Positions 1 through 9,395 of a stretch of DNA of 29,334 bases are shown here, in pieces. Below the pieces are notes generated by a model. That model was given only the letters and a program-made list of their open reading frames with translations. It was not told the origin of the DNA and did no database searches. Where the stretch lies: positions 1 through 29,334 of the forward strand of contig CAYLLH010000096.1 in assembly GCA_964384785.1 (NCBI GenBank), given 5' to 3'. Numbering within the stretch: position 1 is the first letter of the stretch; each line of letters begins with the position of its first letter. The translations under genes and the position numbers were made by a program. This DNA is from JAZKSG01 sp964384785 (GTDB lineage: Archaea; Thermoplasmatota; E2; DHVEG-1).

Positions 1-114
1 CATAGTTCAATATCTTAGGTTCAATTCTTTTTTTAGCACATCCCATCCATGATTAAAAAAAATGATTTATCCCCTAATTATTTATTTCGGGATGAAGCCA
101 TATTTTGCAAAACA

Positions 115-130
115 TTTATAAATATATAAT
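115..130 (+). promoter_or_regulatory. TATA box upstream of the candidate structured RNA
   Basis: An A/T-only element, TTTATAAATATATAAT, lies about 22-25 nt before position 145. That is the usual archaeal TATA-to-start spacing. The next structured segment begins at 144, so this is read as the promoter of the candidate RNA. The flanking DNA is itself A/T-rich, which weakens the call. Confidence 0.5.
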
Positions 131-143
131 CTATAACATTATT

Positions 144-250
144 TGGTGTCTGGAGGCAGAATACATTGTCTAAATAAATCAGACCTAATCGGAATTCGAT
201 AAAGAATTCCAAGATAAGGGGGAGAAGTCAAAAACTTCTTTCCAGACCCA
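144..250 (+). ncRNA. Candidate structured RNA, four-way junction, unknown family
   Basis: This is a stretch without ORFs that can fold into a closed multibranch structure. A 10-bp closing stem pairs 144-146 plus 148-154 with 241-250, with one bulged T at 147. Inside it are three hairpins: 168-171 with 181-184 (weak, 4 bp), 191-197 with 204-210 (perfect 7 bp, loop GATAAA) and 223-228 with 234-239 (6 bp, loop CAAAA). A T-run at 251-256 follows directly and could terminate transcription. A TATA box sits at the right distance upstream. It lacks the 5S, SRP and RNase P hallmarks I would recognise. Although the outer stem followed by CCA looks tRNA-like, no T-arm or anticodon arm sits in the right place. 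It could be a novel sRNA or a divergent known RNA. Confidence 0.5.
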
Positions 251-425
251 TTTTTTCCAATACTTTATAAACAAAAAATTAAAACAGTAACAAAACTAAA
301 AAAAATATAACAAATAAACATCAATAAAAAAATAAAACAGAAACAAAAGTTCCTTAAAAACAAATAGCGTAATGTTTATATTACAAAAAAACATGTTAAA
401 ATTTTAAAAAAAGTGAATTAAAAAC

Positions 426-536
426 ATGATACAACCATACTCCAAAGAAGAAGAAAAATACATAAAAAAACTAATGCAAAAACACGGAAAAAATAACAAA
501 CAATGCAAGGATAATAAAGGGTATGAATCAAGTTAA
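426..536 (+). CDS. Doubtful 36-residue ORF
   Basis: An ATG ORF encodes a Lys/Glu/Asn-rich 36-residue peptide with no recognisable domain. A TATA-like TGTTTATATTAC lies about 45 bases upstream and a GTGA at 413 could act as a weak ribosome-binding site. It overlaps the start of the nuclease gene at 523. The composition is what random A-rich DNA would also give, so this may not be a gene. Confidence 0.2.
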   Translation: MIQPYSKEEEKYIKKLMQKHGKNNKQCKDNKGYESS

Positions 537-1094
537 AAATAGGATAAAAACTCTTTTTCTACATTTTTTTTTATAACATTAATTAGTAGTATTTTTATCT
601 CTGGTTGTGTCGAATTAGAAAAAGATACTGAAAATTTTGAGTTTTCAAAAAAATATGAAGTTAAAGTATTAGATATTATAGATGGCGATACAATAGATGT
701 TGAATTTCAAAACGGAAGTAAAGCAAGGATCAGGTTTTTAGGTATTGATACACCTGAAACAAATCAAAGTTATAATAATAAAAATGAATATCTAAACATA
801 ACTGATCTAAAATGTTTGACTAACTGGGGTTTAAAATCTAAAAAATACACTACTAAATATCTAAAAGATAAGACACTTTATATTGAATTTGATGAAGAAG
901 CTGGTTTCAAAGGTGGATATGGTCGATGGCTTTCCTATATTTATTTTATTAATGGAACTGATTTCAATGAACTACTTCTAAAAAATGGTTATGCGCGAGT
1001 ATACACATCTGAAGATTTTTCTAAAAAAGAACAATACGTAGAATTACAAAATAATGCAATAAATAAAAACAAAGGATTATGGAAATGTAAATAA
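523..1094 (+). pseudogene. Thermonuclease-like (SNase) lipoprotein, frameshifted in its signal peptide
   Basis: The protein is a staphylococcal-nuclease fold Ca-dependent nuclease. From about 660 it reads DGDTIDVEF, then RIRFLGIDTPE, then GYGRWLSYIYF near 920. This keeps the two arginines and the glutamate used in catalysis by the family. The region upstream, in the same frame, encodes a hydrophobic stretch ending ISGC, a lipobox, but has no start codon and is closed by TAG at 540. The missing N-terminus (MNQVKNRIKTLFLHFF) is in another frame from ATG 523, after an AAGGAT ribosome-binding site at 507-512. The two frames join in a run of nine T (564-572). One extra T would restore one lipoprotein. 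The long downstream ORF alone (from TTG 816) lacks half the active site. The break may be a real frameshift, programmed slippage or a sequencing error in the homopolymer. Confidence 0.75.
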
Positions 1095-1117
1095 AAAAAA
1101 TAATTTTTTTTTTAAAT

Positions 1118-1327
1118 CTACCACCAACGACCTCTTTCCTGATAAACCTCTATAAATTTTTTGATACTCCGATCATATGTTTTCTCTACATCATCCGGAA
1201 AAAAACATGCAGGCAGTTGTTCCATATCCCAATGATAACGCAAGCATTCACAACACATACCTTTACGATCACATGGATATGTACAGTTACAATCTTTTTT
1301 ATTTTCTTCTTTTTGACATTCAACCAT
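1118..1327 (-). CDS. DUF6485 small cysteine-rich protein
   Basis: A 69-residue protein with clustered cysteines (NCTYPCDRKGMCCECLRYH) followed by LPACFFPDDVEKTYDRS, the signature I associate with the DUF6485 family. The cysteines suggest a small metal-binding protein. The function is unknown. A strong Shine-Dalgarno GGAGGTGAAA sits about 10 nt before the ATG, inside the gap after polX, so it is probably the last gene of the minus-strand operon winged helix-ribK-polX. It is convergent with the nuclease gene, with T-runs between them. Confidence 0.8.
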   Translation of the reverse strand: MVECQKEENKKDCNCTYPCDRKGMCCECLRYHWDMEQLPACFFPDDVEKTYDRSIKKFIEVYQERGRWW

Positions 1328-1338
1328 AAACTAATGTT

Positions 1339-3057
1339 TCACCTCCGCTTCAACAATTTTTTTAAATCTTTATATGAAAAGGTGTTAATAATATCTTTTT
1401 GTTCAAGCCAACCACGTCGTGCTTGTGCTATACCAAAACGCATAAAACTCATATGATTAAGAGTATGCGCATCTGTTCCAATTACAAATTTAACACCATA
1501 TTCTTTTGCCTGCCGTGCTAAAAAACTATTAAGATCAAGCCGGTCAGGAAAAGCATTAATCTCAAACATAACATCGTTGTCAACTGCTGATTTAAAAATC
1601 TTTTCAAAATCAAGTTTAAGCGGTTCACGACGACCAATAAGACGACAGGTTGGATGCACAATAAAATCAACAAAATCATTACTCATAGCATTAACCAAAC
1701 GATCTGTAGCTTCTTTTTCAGTCATCTTAAACCGTCTATGAACACCAATTCCAACATAATCAAGACTTTCAAGAATCTTTTTGGAGTAATCGATACTCCC
1801 GTCATTATTGATTTCACATTCCGTTCCACAAAGAATACGTATATCTGAAAATTTTTTATTCAACTTCTTAATCTCATCGATTTTTTTCTTTAGTCTTCTT
1901 TCACTGACTCCATTTGCAACCTTTAACGATTCAGAATGATCAGCTATACCAACATACTCATAACCAAGACTAATAGCCTCTTTTACAACATCTTCAATAG
2001 TTTCAGATCCATCACTATAATTCGAATGAACATGCAGATCACCTTTGATTTGGTCATACTCTACAAGCTTTGGAAGACTATCTTCTTTTGAAGCCTTAAA
2101 TTCACCATTATTCTCACGAAGCTCAGGAGGAATAAAATTTAAACCAAGTTTTTCATAGATTTCTTTTTCATTCTCACCAATAATGTATTCCTCTGTCCCC
2201 TTATCAAAAAGACCATACTCATTAAGCTTGTAACCCTTTTTTATAGCAAGACTACGCATAGTTACATTATGTTCTTTTGAACCAGTGAAATACTGTAAAG
2301 CGGCACCAAAACTTTTTGGTTCAACAACACGAAGATCAACCTGTAAATCATCATTTAAAAGAACACTAGTCTTAGTACTACCCTTGAGAAGAACACGTTT
2401 CACATCCTCAAACTGAACAAAATAATCCATAACCTCATCAGGATATTCAGATGAAACCAAAATATCAACATCACCAATGGTTTCACGCATACGTCGAAGA
2501 CTACCCGCTAAACTAATTTTTTTTATTTTATCAAAATCTTTTAAAAAATCAAAGTACTTATTTCCATTTAGATAAGCCTTATTAATCAAAACACGACCCA
2601 TTGTTTTACTCTGAAGCTTTATACCACGCAGAATATTTTTCTCAGTTACCTCTCCAAAACCATCTAAATCCCTTAATTCACCATTTTCACAGGCCTCACC
2701 AAGCCGATCAATAGACTCTATACCCATTTTATTATACAAAACAGAAACCTTCTTAGGACCTAAACCAGGGATTTCTAAAAGCTTCAGAAGACCCAAAGGA
2801 ATCTCTTTTTTTAGTTTCTCATAATATTCTAGACTACCAGTTTCAACATACTCCCTAATTTTTTTAGCAAGAGCCTCTCCAATACCCGGAATAGACTGCA
2901 AACGATTCTCTTTAACCAAAACCTCTATATCCTCATCTAAAACCTGTATACGTTGAGCAGCCATACGATACGCACGAGTTTTAAAAAAAATATCACCACG
3001 AATATCCAACAAATCTGCAATCTTATACAAAAGCTCAGCAACTTTCCTATTATTCAT
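1339..3057 (-). CDS. polX: Family X DNA polymerase with PHP domain (PolX)
   Basis: This is a 572-residue repair-type DNA polymerase, the normal length for bacterial/archaeal PolX. The N-terminal 8-kDa/HhH part (about 1-110) carries IPGIGEALAKKI (56-67) and IPGLGPKKV (96-104). The polymerase core has GSLRRMRETIGDVDILV with Asp196 and Asp198, and QVDLRVV with Asp241, the expected metal-binding carboxylates. The C-terminal PHP domain starts at GDLHVHSNYSDG (339-350) and ends with GTDAH, typical of a Mn/Zn phosphoesterase with 3'-5' exonuclease or AP-endonuclease activity. It would act in base-excision repair and gap filling. The ATG overlaps the stop of ribK (ATGA, 3054-3057), so the two are translationally coupled. 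Confidence 0.95.
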   Translation of the reverse strand: MNNRKVAELLYKIADLLDIRGDIFFKTRAYRMAAQRIQVLDEDIEVLVKENRLQSIPGIGEALAKKIREYVETGSLEYYEKLKKEIPLGLLKLLEIPGLGPKKVSVLYNKMGIESIDRLGEACENGELRDLDGFGEVTEKNILRGIKLQSKTMGRVLINKAYLNGNKYFDFLKDFDKIKKISLAGSLRRMRETIGDVDILVSSEYPDEVMDYFVQFEDVKRVLLKGSTKTSVLLNDDLQVDLRVVEPKSFGAALQYFTGSKEHNVTMRSLAIKKGYKLNEYGLFDKGTEEYIIGENEKEIYEKLGLNFIPPELRENNGEFKASKEDSLPKLVEYDQIKGDLHVHSNYSDGSETIEDVVKEAISLGYEYVGIADHSESLKVANGVSERRLKKKIDEIKKLNKKFSDIRILCGTECEINNDGSIDYSKKILESLDYVGIGVHRRFKMTEKEATDRLVNAMSNDFVDFIVHPTCRLIGRREPLKLDFEKIFKSAVDNDVMFEINAFPDRLDLNSFLARQAKEYGVKFVIGTDAHTLNHMSFMRFGIAQARRGWLEQKDIINTFSYKDLKKLLKRR

Positions 3058-3716
3058 TTTTCCACAAAAACCTCAGCTTCAACCAAATCACCATCAACAA
3101 CACCAAGCCTGTCACGAAGATAAACCGGAGAAATAAACTCAAGAATATTAGAATAATGACCACGAACAGGAAGAACAAGAGCTCCTTTCACATCACCAAC
3201 AGAAGCCTTAAAACAATTAACACTACCAAAAGTACGGTTATCAGTTTTAAAAGACTCAATTTGTATCCCTTCAAATTTTTTCAACAAACGAAGCTTGTTA
3301 CGCTCAACATTTTTAATCTTAAGATTAAACGTACCTGGATAAGGCTTAAAACCAAGCCGGGATTTAAACTGCTCAATATAATTTTCCTGGGTGGTATAAT
3401 AACTACCTTCACCCAGACCAGAGACAAGTTCTCCTTTAAAAAAAAGTTTTTCTTCAAGCTCAAAAATACGACGATACTGATTAAATTCATCTTCAAGAAT
3501 CTCTGAACCAGCATCATTAATCATAATACGCTGTTTTTTAACACCCATCTCACGAAGAATCAAATCTTTTTTATCAAGCTCCAAAAGATAACGAGAAGCA
3601 GTCTGTTGACTAGTATCAAGCTGAGATGCTAACTCCTCAGAAGAAATCTCAACCTTATTTCTAACCGCACCCAAAAGAGCAAGTTCCTTAAGAGTCTGCA
3701 ACAGATAATATTTCAA
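3054..3716 (-). CDS. ribK: CTP-dependent riboflavin kinase with N-terminal winged helix
   Basis: This archaeal enzyme phosphorylates riboflavin to FMN using CTP. Residues after about 95 form the DUF120/RibK beta-barrel (GLGEGSYYTTQENY, LGFKPYPGTFNLK, ALVLPVRGHYSNILEFISPVYLRDRLGVVDGDLVEAEVF). The first 85 residues are a winged helix (SSEELASQLDTSQQTASRYLLELDKKDLI), an arrangement seen in many archaeal RibK proteins. The longer ORF begins at ATG 3743. A strong GGGGAGGTG sits at 3728-3736, inside that extension, and points to TTG 3716 as the real start. The gene is downstream of a small winged-helix gene and overlaps polX by 4 nt. Confidence 0.92.
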   Translation of the reverse strand: MKYYLLQTLKELALLGAVRNKVEISSEELASQLDTSQQTASRYLLELDKKDLILREMGVKKQRIMINDAGSEILEDEFNQYRRIFELEEKLFFKGELVSGLGEGSYYTTQENYIEQFKSRLGFKPYPGTFNLKIKNVERNKLRLLKKFEGIQIESFKTDNRTFGSVNCFKASVGDVKGALVLPVRGHYSNILEFISPVYLRDRLGVVDGDLVEAEVFVEK

Positions 3717-3753
3717 AAAAAATCTTACACCTCCCCAAAACAAAAAATCTCAA

Positions 3754-3996
3754 TCAAATCTTCTCAGCAAGTTTCTCTCCTTCCTCAGTAAACTCAACAA
3801 CGTTACCATCAACCTTAATCAAACCATTCTCTTCTAAATCTTTAACGATTTTATCAGCAATACGTTTAACAATACGATGTTTCTTCACAATAAAATTAAT
3901 ATTGTTATCACCAGCAATTATACTATCAAAAATAGTTTTCCTATACTTATTTGAAAGAATATAGCCTTCATCCATAAATATTAAACCAAATACCAA
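3754..3996 (-). CDS. Small winged-helix DNA-binding protein
   Basis: A winged-helix protein of about 73-80 residues: YILSNKYRKTIFDSIIAGDN, VKKHRIVKRIADKIVKDLEENGLI, then EFTEEGEKLAEKI, a standard helix-turn-helix plus wing. It is the first gene of the minus-strand operon with ribK and polX and may be an autoregulator. The ORF is open to ATG 4041, but the extra N-terminus is hydrophobic and non-conserved in appearance. A GGAGGGG sits 6 nt before TTG 3996. ATG 3975 (MDEGYILSN) is the other candidate, though it is far from the ribosome-binding site. The promoter lies in the gap divergent from the GTPase gene. Confidence 0.75.
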   Translation of the reverse strand: MVFGLIFMDEGYILSNKYRKTIFDSIIAGDNNINFIVKKHRIVKRIADKIVKDLEENGLIKVDGNVVEFTEEGEKLAEKI

Positions 3997-4065
3997 TATT
4001 AACCCCTCCAAAATAAAGTTTTTCAAAAAAACCAAAAACAAAAAAAAGGAATAAATTGATAAAAA

Positions 4066-5037
4066 ATGTTTAGAAAACTACCAGAAATATTAACAGCAGA
4101 TGAACTTTTAGAAATAGCTTTCAAAAGAACCAAAAAAGTAAAAATACAAGATAGAGATGCATTCTACAGACGAAAAAAAACTGCTCTTGCAAAAACAGAA
4201 TCATTCTGCAACTACATAACAACAACCTTTCAAAAATATGTAAAAAAATTTCCATCACTAGAACAGCTACCAATGTTCTACCAAGAAATAATCGATATAA
4301 AAATAAACACAGATAGTCTAAAAAAATCACTTGGTGCAGTGGATTGGGCAAAAAAAACCATAGAAAAAATTTTTAATTCTCAGTTCAAAAACATGAAAAG
4401 AAGCGGCGATTTGGATTTTATACTACAAAAACAAAACGAACTATACGGTAGAATATCAAGTATAGTAAAACAAATCAAAAAAGAACTAAAAATCCTAAAA
4501 GAAGCACAAAGAATAATAAAAAAACTACCTGGAATAGAAGATATACCCACTGTGGTAATAGCAGGCTATCCTAATGTTGGAAAATCCTCACTTTTAACAA
4601 ACATAACCAAAGCCAAACCACACATCGCAACATATCCTTTCACAACCAAAGAAATACATGTAGGTCACATAAAATACAAAGAAAAATATGAAAACAAAAA
4701 AATCCAACTAATAGACACACCAGGACTTTTAGACCGCCCAACTGAAAATCGAAACAAAATAGAACAACAAGCAATAGCAGCTCTAACTCATCTAGCTGAT
4801 ATCATAATTTTTATTTATGATCCCTCTGAAACGAGTGGTTATCCAATGAGTAAACAACAAAACCTATATCGGGATATGAAAAAAATGTTTACAAAAGCAG
4901 AATTCATAATAGTAGAAAACAAAACCGATATCAAAAAAACAGATTCAAATAACATAAAAATAAGCTGTGAAAATCAAATAGGAATCAAAGAACTAAAAGA
5001 AAAAATAATTGAAAAAATAAAAACAAAAAAAGAATAA
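4066..5037 (+). CDS. nog1: NOG1-family GTPase (large-subunit ribosome assembly)
   Basis: A 323-residue GTPase of the OBG/NOG1 group. An N-terminal helical region of about 155 residues (MFRKLPEILTADELLEIAF...) is the NOG1 N domain. The G domain follows: G1 GYPNVGKSS (167-175), G2 in the TYPFTTKEI segment, G3 DTPG (217-220), G4 NKTD (285-288). In eukaryotes and archaea NOG1 binds pre-60S/50S particles. The archaeal form ends soon after the G domain, as here. Lysine and asparagine content is very high and nearly all Lys codons are AAA. It is transcribed divergently from the winged-helix/ribK/polX operon. Confidence 0.9.
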   Translation: MFRKLPEILTADELLEIAFKRTKKVKIQDRDAFYRRKKTALAKTESFCNYITTTFQKYVKKFPSLEQLPMFYQEIIDIKINTDSLKKSLGAVDWAKKTIEKIFNSQFKNMKRSGDLDFILQKQNELYGRISSIVKQIKKELKILKEAQRIIKKLPGIEDIPTVVIAGYPNVGKSSLLTNITKAKPHIATYPFTTKEIHVGHIKYKEKYENKKIQLIDTPGLLDRPTENRNKIEQQAIAALTHLADIIIFIYDPSETSGYPMSKQQNLYRDMKKMFTKAEFIIVENKTDIKKTDSNNIKISCENQIGIKELKEKIIEKIKTKKE

Positions 5038-5048
5038 AAATATTTTTT

Positions 5049-8000
5049 TTATTGTGCTTCAAGTTTTTTCTTACGCATTTTAAGAAAAACAAAAACAGAT
5101 GTTATCAACAAAGCAATAATAACTATCACCAGAAGCACAACAGGAATCGTTGGGAAAACACTAACAGTTGCCTTCTGAGCTTTTGACTCGATAACACCAG
5201 ACTCGGTTTCAATCTCAGTATAAAACTGATAATAACCATTACCTTTAGATGCCTTAAAATCCCAAATAAAATCAGAAGTTTTACTAGCTCCAACTTTTTT
5301 CCATTCACTCCAATCTTTTTTATCAGATGAATACTTGTAATAAAGAGTTACTTTTTCAGCATCTATATCATCAGGTATATCAGCAGCTAATCTGAATTCA
5401 TCATCCCATTGAATATCAGAGAAATCATCAAGCAATAAAACAGTTATCTCATCCTCGCCTGGACCGGATGGTTCACCAGATATATCGATACTTAGATTCT
5501 CAAGAATATATTCATTTCCACATGAATCCCGTACTTTTATATCCATAGATAAAAATTCTTCTTCATCCATTAAAACATCAAGAAAATCTTTAGTAAGATT
5601 CCAAGTAATCTCTGTAGTACCATTATAGATATCTATTTCTCTTATTCTAACCCAGTTTTCTTTATCATCAACACTATAATAGATCCTATCAATTTCTAGA
5701 TCATCTTTAAACCTTAGTTCTACCGGTAAATCCTTCAAACTAATTTTTTCATCATTTGCTGATATACTGGGTTTGTTATCATCAAATTTAAATTCAAGCT
5801 CAGCTTTATCTTTCTCTTCAACATTTCCAACATTATCAACAGCAACAGATTTAACCTGATAAAAACCACTACCAGATTTATCTTTAAAAACATAAACTAA
5901 TGGTTCTTCAGCATCAAGAGTTTTTAAATTCTTCCATTCACTCCAATCGCCAGTGGTTTTATGCCGATATTTCAATACAATTTCTTTTAAACCACTTTCA
6001 TCATCAGAAGCTTCAACTTCTAAGGTTAAATCAGTGATACAATCATTATCCTTTATCTCTGAAACAATATCTGATTCAGGTTTTCCAACATCAATTTTTA
6101 CAAGCATACCTTCTTGAGAAACCTCATTTCCCGCAAGATCAGAAAACTTAAAACTTATTTTGTTAATAATAGTTGCTTTCTTTGAAGCCTTGATTATATC
6201 GCTTACATAAGCAACAAGAGTACTATTTTTAACACCAGAGCCTTCAGATGACTCGCCTTTAAGCCAATCAGTTACATAGTTTTTACCATCTTTACCGGAA
6301 TAATTAACTCTATACCTGACAGAATCTCCATCGATTCCAGATAAAATCTCAACTGAATCTCTTTTATGAGCATTATCAAAAACATCTATAGATATTGTTT
6401 CTGAACCCCCGCCATAAAAACCATTATCACTTGATTCACCAGAAACCGTAACAGTTTGAGTTTTAAACTCAGGTTCAGCTTCTTCAGCACCCCAACTAAT
6501 ACTCCAATCCTTTAAAACAGGGCTATCTGAACCAGTTTTCATAATATTTGCTACCAAGTGAATATATCTACTATCAATACCAACCGTAGAAATATCATTA
6601 TTCTTACCATCAAGACCAGAAACAACTTCTTTTCCATCATTGTTAATAATCGAAAAAGAAATACTTCCATCATTTAATTCATAATCTGCATCAAAAGACT
6701 TCCACCAATTACCATTCAACGGAGCTATTTTAGAAGAAATAATCTTAGATTGACTACTTTCAACTAAATCACCTATACTCATCAAACCCCAGTCTAAATC
6801 CATGCGATCAAGGTAATTAGCTAAAACAAGACCATTAGCAATCACAGGTGATCCAAAACTCCAATCAGCATAATCAGAAAGTTTTTTAGCCCAATCCAAT
6901 GAACCATTAGTACTTACACGATACAGATATCCATCATAAGTTAAACTATAAATCATATCATCAGCAATAGCTGGTGAACCTGCAAAATAAAATTTAACAA
7001 TATTAGAATCATGGTCTAAAAGAGACATATTCCATACTTTTTTATGTGAAGTTAAATCTATTGCATTAAGAACCCCATCGGTAGAAATAACATAAGCTGT
7101 ACCATTATCTAAAACAGGAGTCGAAGCAGAAATAAGATCTCGCATAGTAAACAAATCAACAGTATCATCTTCATCAAAACCAAATTGTTTTATAAAACTC
7201 AAAAAGTTTTTAGGTATACTCTGAACACCAAAACTAGAACCAATCTCTATTTCCCAATCCAGTTCTCCAGAATCAGCATCAACAGCTACAAGTTTATCAG
7301 TCCATTCAACTAAAGGCCCACTTTTAGCTAAAACATAAACATTTCCATAATAAACAACAGGAGAAGAACGACCAATTATTCCAACACTAACATTCCATAA
7401 TTCTTCACCAGTGTTTTTATCAAAAGCAAACAAACTACCGCCTTCCATATTTTCACAGGCAACATAAACCTTATTTTTGTATACAGCCGGCGTGGAAAAA
7501 CTAGCAGCAGGAAGATCTTTTGACCAAAGAAGGCTGCCATCCTCTTCATCTAAAACAGTTATCTTACCCGATGTTTTCACTTGAAAAATATCTTTTAAAA
7601 ACTCATAAGAATTAACATAATCCTTAGCAAGATCTAAAGGAGGACAAGTTGTACCTCTTCCATCCCAGGATGAAATAAAGATTTTACCATCATCAACAAC
7701 AGGTGAAGCAGAAAAACTAATACTGTTAACTGTGTTATCAGTATAGTTCCACTCTTCTTTTTTAAGATCTGTTTTATTAAAAGCATGAATCATATTTTTT
7801 GTTTCAAGTGATGAAGTCCCAATAATTACATATTTGTCAGTAACCAATGGAGACATCCCAAATTTTTCTTCTAACTCTTCAGTAAAACTTAAAATTTTTT
7901 GTTCTTTAGTACCATCTTTACTCAGATTATATGAATATATTCTTTTATCTGTAGCAAAAGGCATAAAAACAGTATCATCACTTATCACAGGACTACAAAA

Positions 8001-9395
8001 CAAATTATTTGCAAACATTTTTAATGAATTTACATCAGGAGTCGTCTCAATAGACCAATATTTTTTGAATTCATTTGGATCATCACCAAAATATACACGG
8101 TTATTATCAGAATGTTTACCAAACATAGGCCAAGAACCACTAACATCACTTACAGTAAATTCTCCATCATCTATTGAATGACTTCCTCCATAGTTTTTAT
8201 CGATTCTTAAAGAAGTTGAAAAACTATCAGAGAAACTAAGTCTATCTGTCTGCCATGTAACAGCCCAATCATAAAGAACAGCTGTTTTTGTTCTATCTTT
8301 ACATTCAAAGATTGCTTTAAGATAAATCTGATCATAATCGCTTACTGATAAAGAAGAAATATCTAATGGAGAACTAACAAAACCTTCTTTGTTTCCAAAA
8401 AGATCATCATTACTAATTGTTTTCAGGTTTTTATCTAAAACCTGAATCTTTACAGTTGCCTTGTCCCCGACATTTTGACTATTCCAAAATATTTTTTCCC
8501 AATGCCATTTATCACCAGATATGGAACTAATACCTTTAGGTGAAATCTTGTTAGATACTACATTAGCTTTTTCAGAGTATTTGTCACTAACTCCAGATGA
8601 AATTGATACATAATCTGTATACAATATTATATCATCAAAACCTATTTCTTCTGGCTTAGAATCTGTAGGAATACCAATGATTAATATATCCACAGTGTCA
8701 TCTGGTCCAATAAAACTTGTTGCGTTAGGTATGTCTATTTCAACTTCATATTCCTGATTATTTAAATAATTTTCTTGGAGTTTCCATTTACCTGCTTTTG
8801 GTAAAAGATCATTTTCATAATATTCCCAGGCATAAACTTGGATACCAGAGGATTTCTCGTAATTACCCATCCATGTAAAATAAAGATCGTTAACATATTC
8901 AGCATTATTATCAAGTTTAAAAGTAAAACGTTGAGACGCTGTAGTAATTGCTTTATGTCTACGAGACCAAGGTTCGCTTTTAAGCATACCCGAAGGTTCA
9001 CCTTCATCAGTCTCTAAAAGTTCACGTTCAGATTCTGAAATCTTTGTTTCCCCGATAATTTTTTTACTACTCAATAAAAAACTTGGTTCAAAAACTCCAT
9101 CAGAAGTCTGAGTCATGGTCATATGTTTGTTATTATATGCTTCATGTTCTGATGTTTTATCAAAAATATAGGATATTGCTTCTTTACCAATAGATTTTGA
9201 ACTTATTGAACCATTTTCTATTGTAACATTATTTTTATCAGATAATCCATCTTCAGATAGAAAATCATCAGCCCAAACACCATCATCACCATTTTCGATG
9301 ACTTCAGCTTTTGAGTTATCAATTAGATTAAAATTTAGGATTAAAACTGATACAATAGTTAATGTAAGAATAACTCTAGTTATTTTTCGAAGCAT
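5049..9395 (-). CDS. Giant exported PQQ-type beta-propeller protein with Ig-like domains and C-terminal membrane anchor
   Basis: This 1448-residue protein has a signal peptide (basic MLRKITR, then a hydrophobic run to about residue 25). An extracellular N-terminal beta region is followed, from about residue 430 to 870, by repeated PQQ-like blades such as TVLDEEDGSLLWSKDLP, AFDKNTGEELWNVSV and AVDADSGELDWEIEIG, interspersed with PVV/SPA segments typical of an 8-bladed propeller. Residues 950-1390 hold several beta-sandwich modules with a repeated WSEWKxL/V motif. A C-terminal transmembrane helix (about 1409-1432) is followed by KMRKKK, so the bulk of the protein faces outward. It has no catalytic signature. 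Likely roles are cell-surface binding or S-layer association. An AGGAG precedes the ATG by about 9 nt. Confidence 0.85.
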   Translation of the reverse strand: MLRKITRVILTLTIVSVLILNFNLIDNSKAEVIENGDDGVWADDFLSEDGLSDKNNVTIENGSISSKSIGKEAISYIFDKTSEHEAYNNKHMTMTQTSDGVFEPSFLLSSKKIIGETKISESERELLETDEGEPSGMLKSEPWSRRHKAITTASQRFTFKLDNNAEYVNDLYFTWMGNYEKSSGIQVYAWEYYENDLLPKAGKWKLQENYLNNQEYEVEIDIPNATSFIGPDDTVDILIIGIPTDSKPEEIGFDDIILYTDYVSISSGVSDKYSEKANVVSNKISPKGISSISGDKWHWEKIFWNSQNVGDKATVKIQVLDKNLKTISNDDLFGNKEGFVSSPLDISSLSVSDYDQIYLKAIFECKDRTKTAVLYDWAVTWQTDRLSFSDSFSTSLRIDKNYGGSHSIDDGEFTVSDVSGSWPMFGKHSDNNRVYFGDDPNEFKKYWSIETTPDVNSLKMFANNLFCSPVISDDTVFMPFATDKRIYSYNLSKDGTKEQKILSFTEELEEKFGMSPLVTDKYVIIGTSSLETKNMIHAFNKTDLKKEEWNYTDNTVNSISFSASPVVDDGKIFISSWDGRGTTCPPLDLAKDYVNSYEFLKDIFQVKTSGKITVLDEEDGSLLWSKDLPAASFSTPAVYKNKVYVACENMEGGSLFAFDKNTGEELWNVSVGIIGRSSPVVYYGNVYVLAKSGPLVEWTDKLVAVDADSGELDWEIEIGSSFGVQSIPKNFLSFIKQFGFDEDDTVDLFTMRDLISASTPVLDNGTAYVISTDGVLNAIDLTSHKKVWNMSLLDHDSNIVKFYFAGSPAIADDMIYSLTYDGYLYRVSTNGSLDWAKKLSDYADWSFGSPVIANGLVLANYLDRMDLDWGLMSIGDLVESSQSKIISSKIAPLNGNWWKSFDADYELNDGSISFSIINNDGKEVVSGLDGKNNDISTVGIDSRYIHLVANIMKTGSDSPVLKDWSISWGAEEAEPEFKTQTVTVSGESSDNGFYGGGSETISIDVFDNAHKRDSVEILSGIDGDSVRYRVNYSGKDGKNYVTDWLKGESSEGSGVKNSTLVAYVSDIIKASKKATIINKISFKFSDLAGNEVSQEGMLVKIDVGKPESDIVSEIKDNDCITDLTLEVEASDDESGLKEIVLKYRHKTTGDWSEWKNLKTLDAEEPLVYVFKDKSGSGFYQVKSVAVDNVGNVEEKDKAELEFKFDDNKPSISANDEKISLKDLPVELRFKDDLEIDRIYYSVDDKENWVRIREIDIYNGTTEITWNLTKDFLDVLMDEEEFLSMDIKVRDSCGNEYILENLSIDISGEPSGPGEDEITVLLLDDFSDIQWDDEFRLAADIPDDIDAEKVTLYYKYSSDKKDWSEWKKVGASKTSDFIWDFKASKGNGYYQFYTEIETESGVIESKAQKATVSVFPTIPVVLLVIVIIALLITSVFVFLKMRKKKLEAQ

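Noticed and set aside
144..250. A tRNA with CCA end in the first 250 bases
   Set aside because: The outer 7-bp stem followed by CCA looks like an acceptor end, but there is no discriminator base, no T-loop in place and no anticodon arm.
251..522. Gene content of the A-rich stretch after the candidate RNA
   Set aside because: Apart from a doubtful 36-residue ORF and a TATA-like element near 374 there is nothing with protein-like composition. It looks like spacer DNA.
816..1094. Nuclease as a complete 92-residue gene from TTG 816
   Set aside because: This would discard the DGDTID and TPE active-site blocks that lie in the same frame just upstream, so it is the tail of a larger frameshifted gene.
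1217..1456. Plus-strand ORF across DUF6485 and polX, and similar ORFs at 3156-3506, 7834-8181, 10290-10577, 14723-15112 and 22377-22769
   Set aside because: They lie opposite well-supported genes, have biased low-complexity translations and carry no domain or ribosome-binding site.
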